A stretch of DNA of 64,000 nucleotides from Pedobacter alluvionis (GTDB taxonomy: Bacteria > Bacteroidota > Bacteroidia > Sphingobacteriales > Sphingobacteriaceae). A program made the position numbers and the translations under genes. Below, piece by piece: positions 61,463 through 64,000 of the stretch. Location: NCBI RefSeq assembly GCF_003664035.1, contig NZ_RCCK01000011.1, positions 1,054,001 to 1,118,000 of the forward strand. Direction: 5' to 3'. Position 1 is the first letter of the stretch. Every line of letters begins with the position of its first letter. Below the pieces are notes generated by a model that made no database searches, was not told the origin of the DNA, and was given only the letters and a program-made list of their open reading frames with translations.

Positions 61463-61492
61463 TTTGAAAAGCAAAAATATTGTATACCTTTG
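61463..61492 (+). promoter_or_regulatory. Promoter of tRNA cassette 2
   Basis: TTTG (61463-61466), 18-bp spacer and TACCTTTG (61485-61492). Its sequence is unrelated to that of cassette 1 outside the consensus bases. Confidence 0.65.
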
Positions 61493-61528
61493 CACTCCTT
61501 CAAACAAAGAAAATTTGAAGCTATAGAG

Positions 61529-61604
<76 letters not shown>

Positions 61605-61634
61605 AAGAGTTGAAAGACACTCTAATTATTTAAT

Positions 61635-61706
61635 GGCCCGTTCGTCTAGGGGTGAGGACGCCAGATTTTCATTCTGGAAACAGGGGTTCGATTCCCCTAC
61701 GGGCTA
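61635..61706 (+). tRNA. tRNA-Glu (TTC), copy 2
   Basis: Identical to the copy at 58506-58577. The spacer from tRNA-fMet differs from copy 1 by one deletion and one substitution. Confidence 0.92.
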
Positions 61707-61728
61707 CAAAGTCACATTGAATGATGTT

Positions 61729-61760
61729 AAAACCTGCAAATCAAATATTTGCAGGTTTTT
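61729..61760 (+). terminator. Terminator of tRNA cassette 2
   Basis: 13-bp stem AAAACCTGCAAAT / ATTTGCAGGTTTT with a 5-nt loop and T run. Different sequence from the cassette 1 terminator, so the duplication ended before it. Confidence 0.85.
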
Positions 61761-61968
61761 TATTGATATCAAAATTTGCATCAAAGCTCAATGAAAAAGT
61801 TGGTAATTCAGCGCATATCGTTACAGAAAATCTTTTATGCAAGCACATACGCCGCACTTTAGTCGAAGTTTTTTTTTATTCAGGGAGATAATATATAACC
61901 AGTATCCTCACGTCAGTCATTGCATTGTTCCATTCTTTATTTGATACATATTAGCTTCATTAACTATC

Positions 61969-62298
61969 TTAGGCTATCGATGCCAAAACCGTATTAGTGA
62001 TCAAATCACAGATATCATGCTTAAACTGGTCAACCAAAATTTCCGACAGGCCCGCCTGTTCAAGCAATTCCATTTTCAGTTCGTCTTTTTGCCCCGCTAC
62101 CAGATCAGCAAAATCAGATTTGCTTATCGATCCTTCAGTTAGTTCGGTTATCCAGCTTTCAAGATCAGTCTGCATTTCATTAACCATCACATACCCATCA
62201 GACGTTGCCGCAGCAGCATATTCCCTGAGGTTCTTTTCTGCCATGCCTGCAATGCCTTGTTTCAGTATTTGCCAAATATTGCTAAAATCGATAATCAT
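61969..62298 (-). CDS. Hypothetical helical protein of the lysozyme cluster
   Basis: A 109-aa, mostly helical protein, without signal peptide. No recognised domain. I start at ATG 62298 (MIIDFSNIWQIL), 4 bp after the lipoprotein stop codon. A 13-codon longer frame would overlap that gene. Confidence 0.6.
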   Translation of the reverse strand: MIIDFSNIWQILKQGIAGMAEKNLREYAAAATSDGYVMVNEMQTDLESWITELTEGSISKSDFADLVAGQKDELKMELLEQAGLSEILVDQFKHDICDLITNTVLASIA

Positions 62299-62302
62299 TA
62301 TT

Positions 62303-62719
62303 TTAATGTTTAATCTTTCTAATTTCCAGGTCGGCAATCTGGTCGAACGAAAAGGCTATCTGTTTCTTTTTATCAGTTATATAGGCCGGACTACACTTCC
62401 TATCGTTCTGCCACTTTACAAGGAAACCACCGAGCAAATTCGCTTTTGGATCGTTTAGCAAGGCATACATATTATTCGTTATGTCATTATGCAGCCGGTG
62501 TTTATTGTATTCTATAGCTTTATTAATGTCTGATTGTAAAGCTTTTACTTCTGCGGCATGGCTAGCATAATCGGTTGTGGCTTCATCCATCAAGCTTAGG
62601 GCATCTACCTTGATAGATGTAATCTGCTTATAGGCAAACCGGTCGAAATTTGAAATAATCGGACTGCACGCTGTGCTGATTAAAATACTTGCTAGCAAGC
62701 AATAAGCTATTTTTTTCAT
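62303..62719 (-). CDS. Hypothetical lipoprotein
   Basis: A 138-aa protein with lipobox STAC (C18). The mature part is helical and charged. It has no recognised family. It lies between the GH25 gene (8 bp) and the helical protein gene (4 bp), so the three are probably co-transcribed. A spanin-like role is possible but unsupported. Confidence 0.65.
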   Translation of the reverse strand: MKKIAYCLLASILISTACSPIISNFDRFAYKQITSIKVDALSLMDEATTDYASHAAEVKALQSDINKAIEYNKHRLHNDITNNMYALLNDPKANLLGGFLVKWQNDRKCSPAYITDKKKQIAFSFDQIADLEIRKIKH

Positions 62720-62727
62720 ACCTGTTA

Positions 62728-63585
62728 TTAAATATTGGTGATAAGCGCCAATGCATTTAATGCTGTTTTATCTCCGTTAAAAAGATCCTGATCAACCTGC
62801 CCGGGCACACCTGTTACCATCCCGGCGCCCGAATATTGCCAAAAAGTATATTCTTGCCATGAACCAAATAACCCCGGAGGTTTAGACTGATAGGAAGGCA
62901 CCCACAATGGGTAATTGGGAAAAGTGACGCCATTAAAGTATTCCGACCAGAATGATTTTGCGGTATAGATTATCGGGGTGCGACCCGTTGCAACTGAAAG
63001 TTGGTTAAGGCAATCTTGAATCAGCTGAACACAGGCATCTTTATTATTCAGGATGTACTGGTTCATCGCCTGGCTTTGTGCATCATTTGACCCTACCTGC
63101 CACTCAATATCCAACACCGGTGGTAAGGTGCCCGGAGCAGCAAAATCAATCCCACACGACAAAAAATTCTGCATCTGAACGGCAGCGGAATCCTGAAAAG
63201 TTAAAAAATGATAAGCGCCAAATATCAGTTTCTGTTGCCTGATGGTCGCCATATTGTGAGATAGCGTTGGGTCTTTAAAGCCTGCGCCCTGACTGGCTTT
63301 GCAATAAACAAACTGAATATGTGGTGATAACTGGCCCCAGTTGATATCGCTGTTAAAATGACTGATATCCATACCCTGTGGTACCAGATTATCCAACACT
63401 CCCCAGGTGGCAGGCCCGGCAATGCCGTCGGCACTTAATTGATGATCCTTTTGAAACTGACTGACAGCTGCCTGAGTACCCGGACCAAAGTTACCATCAA
63501 TGGCCAATGAATAATTAAGAAAAGAGAGTGCTCTTTGCAGCATAAAAACCTCGCTGCCTGCAGAGCCGATTGAAAGTGTTTGCAT
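62728..63585 (-). CDS. GH25 muramidase with peptidoglycan-binding domain
   Basis: A 285-aa protein without a signal peptide. An N-terminal PG_binding_1 domain (about 1-65: LQRALSFLNYSLAIDGNFGPGTQAAVSQFQ) precedes a GH25 lysozyme barrel (about 70-280). Catalytic acids are D73 in GMDISHFN and D159/E161 in LDIEW. The family cleaves MurNAc-GlcNAc bonds. The lack of export signal and the small helical/lipoprotein neighbours resemble phage lysis modules. Confidence 0.9.
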   Translation of the reverse strand: MQTLSIGSAGSEVFMLQRALSFLNYSLAIDGNFGPGTQAAVSQFQKDHQLSADGIAGPATWGVLDNLVPQGMDISHFNSDINWGQLSPHIQFVYCKASQGAGFKDPTLSHNMATIRQQKLIFGAYHFLTFQDSAAVQMQNFLSCGIDFAAPGTLPPVLDIEWQVGSNDAQSQAMNQYILNNKDACVQLIQDCLNQLSVATGRTPIIYTAKSFWSEYFNGVTFPNYPLWVPSYQSKPPGLFGSWQEYTFWQYSGAGMVTGVPGQVDQDLFNGDKTALNALALITNI

Positions 63586-63633
63586 ATTCTAAGATTAAGT
63601 TTGATAAATATTTTAATGGTAATAGGTATAAAG

Positions 63634-64000
63634 TTATCCGTAAAAGTTATTGTTTCCGATATTTGTATTCGTTGGCAGAGCTTGTGTAGTTGTGGGTACC
63701 TGATACGGAGTTATAATGGATTTGGCCACAGGCCTGACATCAGGAGGATTGGTTTTCTGTGCAGCCTCAGGATCATTTTCTTTTGACCGGATAGCCACAA
63801 ATGTGGCGCTACTAATGCCCATTAGTGTCAATAACGTATCACTCAACTCCGGCAAAATGCATCCCGTTTTAATTTCCCCTATTTTATAAATGTAAATGGC
63901 AACACCCACCAATGTCCATACTACATGCTGAAAACGATGGATACTGATGCCTGCATCATCTGATAATATATCTGTGAAAAAGCCTCTCGATGGAGTATTC
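63634..64000 (-). CDS. Membrane protein, C-terminal part (continues past the window)
   Basis: An open frame of at least 122 codons that runs through the window edge at 64000 and ends at 63634. It contains GFFTDILSDDAGISIHRFQHVVWTLVGVAIYIYKIGEI and LPELSDTLLTLMGISSATFVAI, that is, two membrane helices of a widespread but uncharacterised C-terminal anchor type (usual form: HRFQ..VWTL...MPEF..TLLALMGISSGTY). A Pro/Thr/Asn-rich tail follows. It lies 48 bp upstream of the GH25 gene on the same strand. Confidence 0.65.
   Translation of the reverse strand, partial: NTPSRGFFTDILSDDAGISIHRFQHVVWTLVGVAIYIYKIGEIKTGCILPELSDTLLTLMGISSATFVAIRSKENDPEAAQKTNPPDVRPVAKSIITPYQVPTTTQALPTNTNIGNNNFYG

Noticed and set aside
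62303..62337. Overlap of two genes at the lipoprotein end
   Set aside because: The overlap exists only with the longer start of the helical protein. The ATG at 62298 gives a clean 4-bp spacing.

Overview
The window looks like chromosomal DNA of a Bacteroidota species, most likely family Sphingobacteriaceae (Pedobacter-like). This is inference from: AT-rich DNA; promoters of the TTTG-N20-TAnnTTTG type instead of -35/-10 boxes; almost no Shine-Dalgarno sequences; type IX secretion/gliding proteins (PorV, GldJ); a 14-gene nuo operon with a short NuoG; and the Bacteroidota ExbB-ExbD-ExbD-TonB cluster.

Layout: 0-8 kb, a three-domain envelope polysaccharide enzyme, ispF, then divergent porV and gldJ. 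8-26 kb, a long minus-strand block: nuoA-N followed by dedA, ppa, a CNNM/CorC-type membrane protein, rsmE, a DUF4159 protein and a biotin carrier. 26-34 kb, a TPR / PstS-like / TonB / ExbD / ExbD / ExbB cluster, then pckA. 34.7-40.3 kb, a plus-strand threonine operon (thrA, a DinB-like gene, thrB, thrC) preceded by a Thr/Ile-rich leader peptide and an attenuator. 40.3-42.5 kb, a RAYT transposase inside an array of its palindromes. 43-48 kb, metH-metF behind a SAM-I riboswitch. 48-58 kb, mixed single genes (BI-1 family, murQ, S41 protease, histidine decarboxylase, acetyltransferases) and the GTPases der and era. 58-64 kb, two copies of a tRNA-fMet/tRNA-Glu cassette around a GH30 lipoprotein, then a small cluster with a GH25 lysozyme, a lipoprotein and a membrane protein that runs off the window.

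The core genes are ordinary housekeeping genes: complex I, threonine and methionine synthesis, gluconeogenesis, TonB energisation and ribosome-assembly GTPases. What stands out is the density and variety of small repeats between and inside them. At least nine loci carry arrays of 7-bp units. At six of them the array is an inverted pair whose two arms use the same locus-specific heptamer. Two arrays are translated in frame (MetH and the DUF4159 protein). Others lie between nuoA/nuoB, nuoE/nuoF and thrB/thrC, and in the 5' leaders of metH and der. RAYT-type palindromes, MITE-like elements and an ORF6N gene with its own palindromes add further layers, so the nuo operon alone is interrupted by four different kinds of inserted sequence. 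No CRISPR array, rRNA, complete insertion sequence or integrase was seen.
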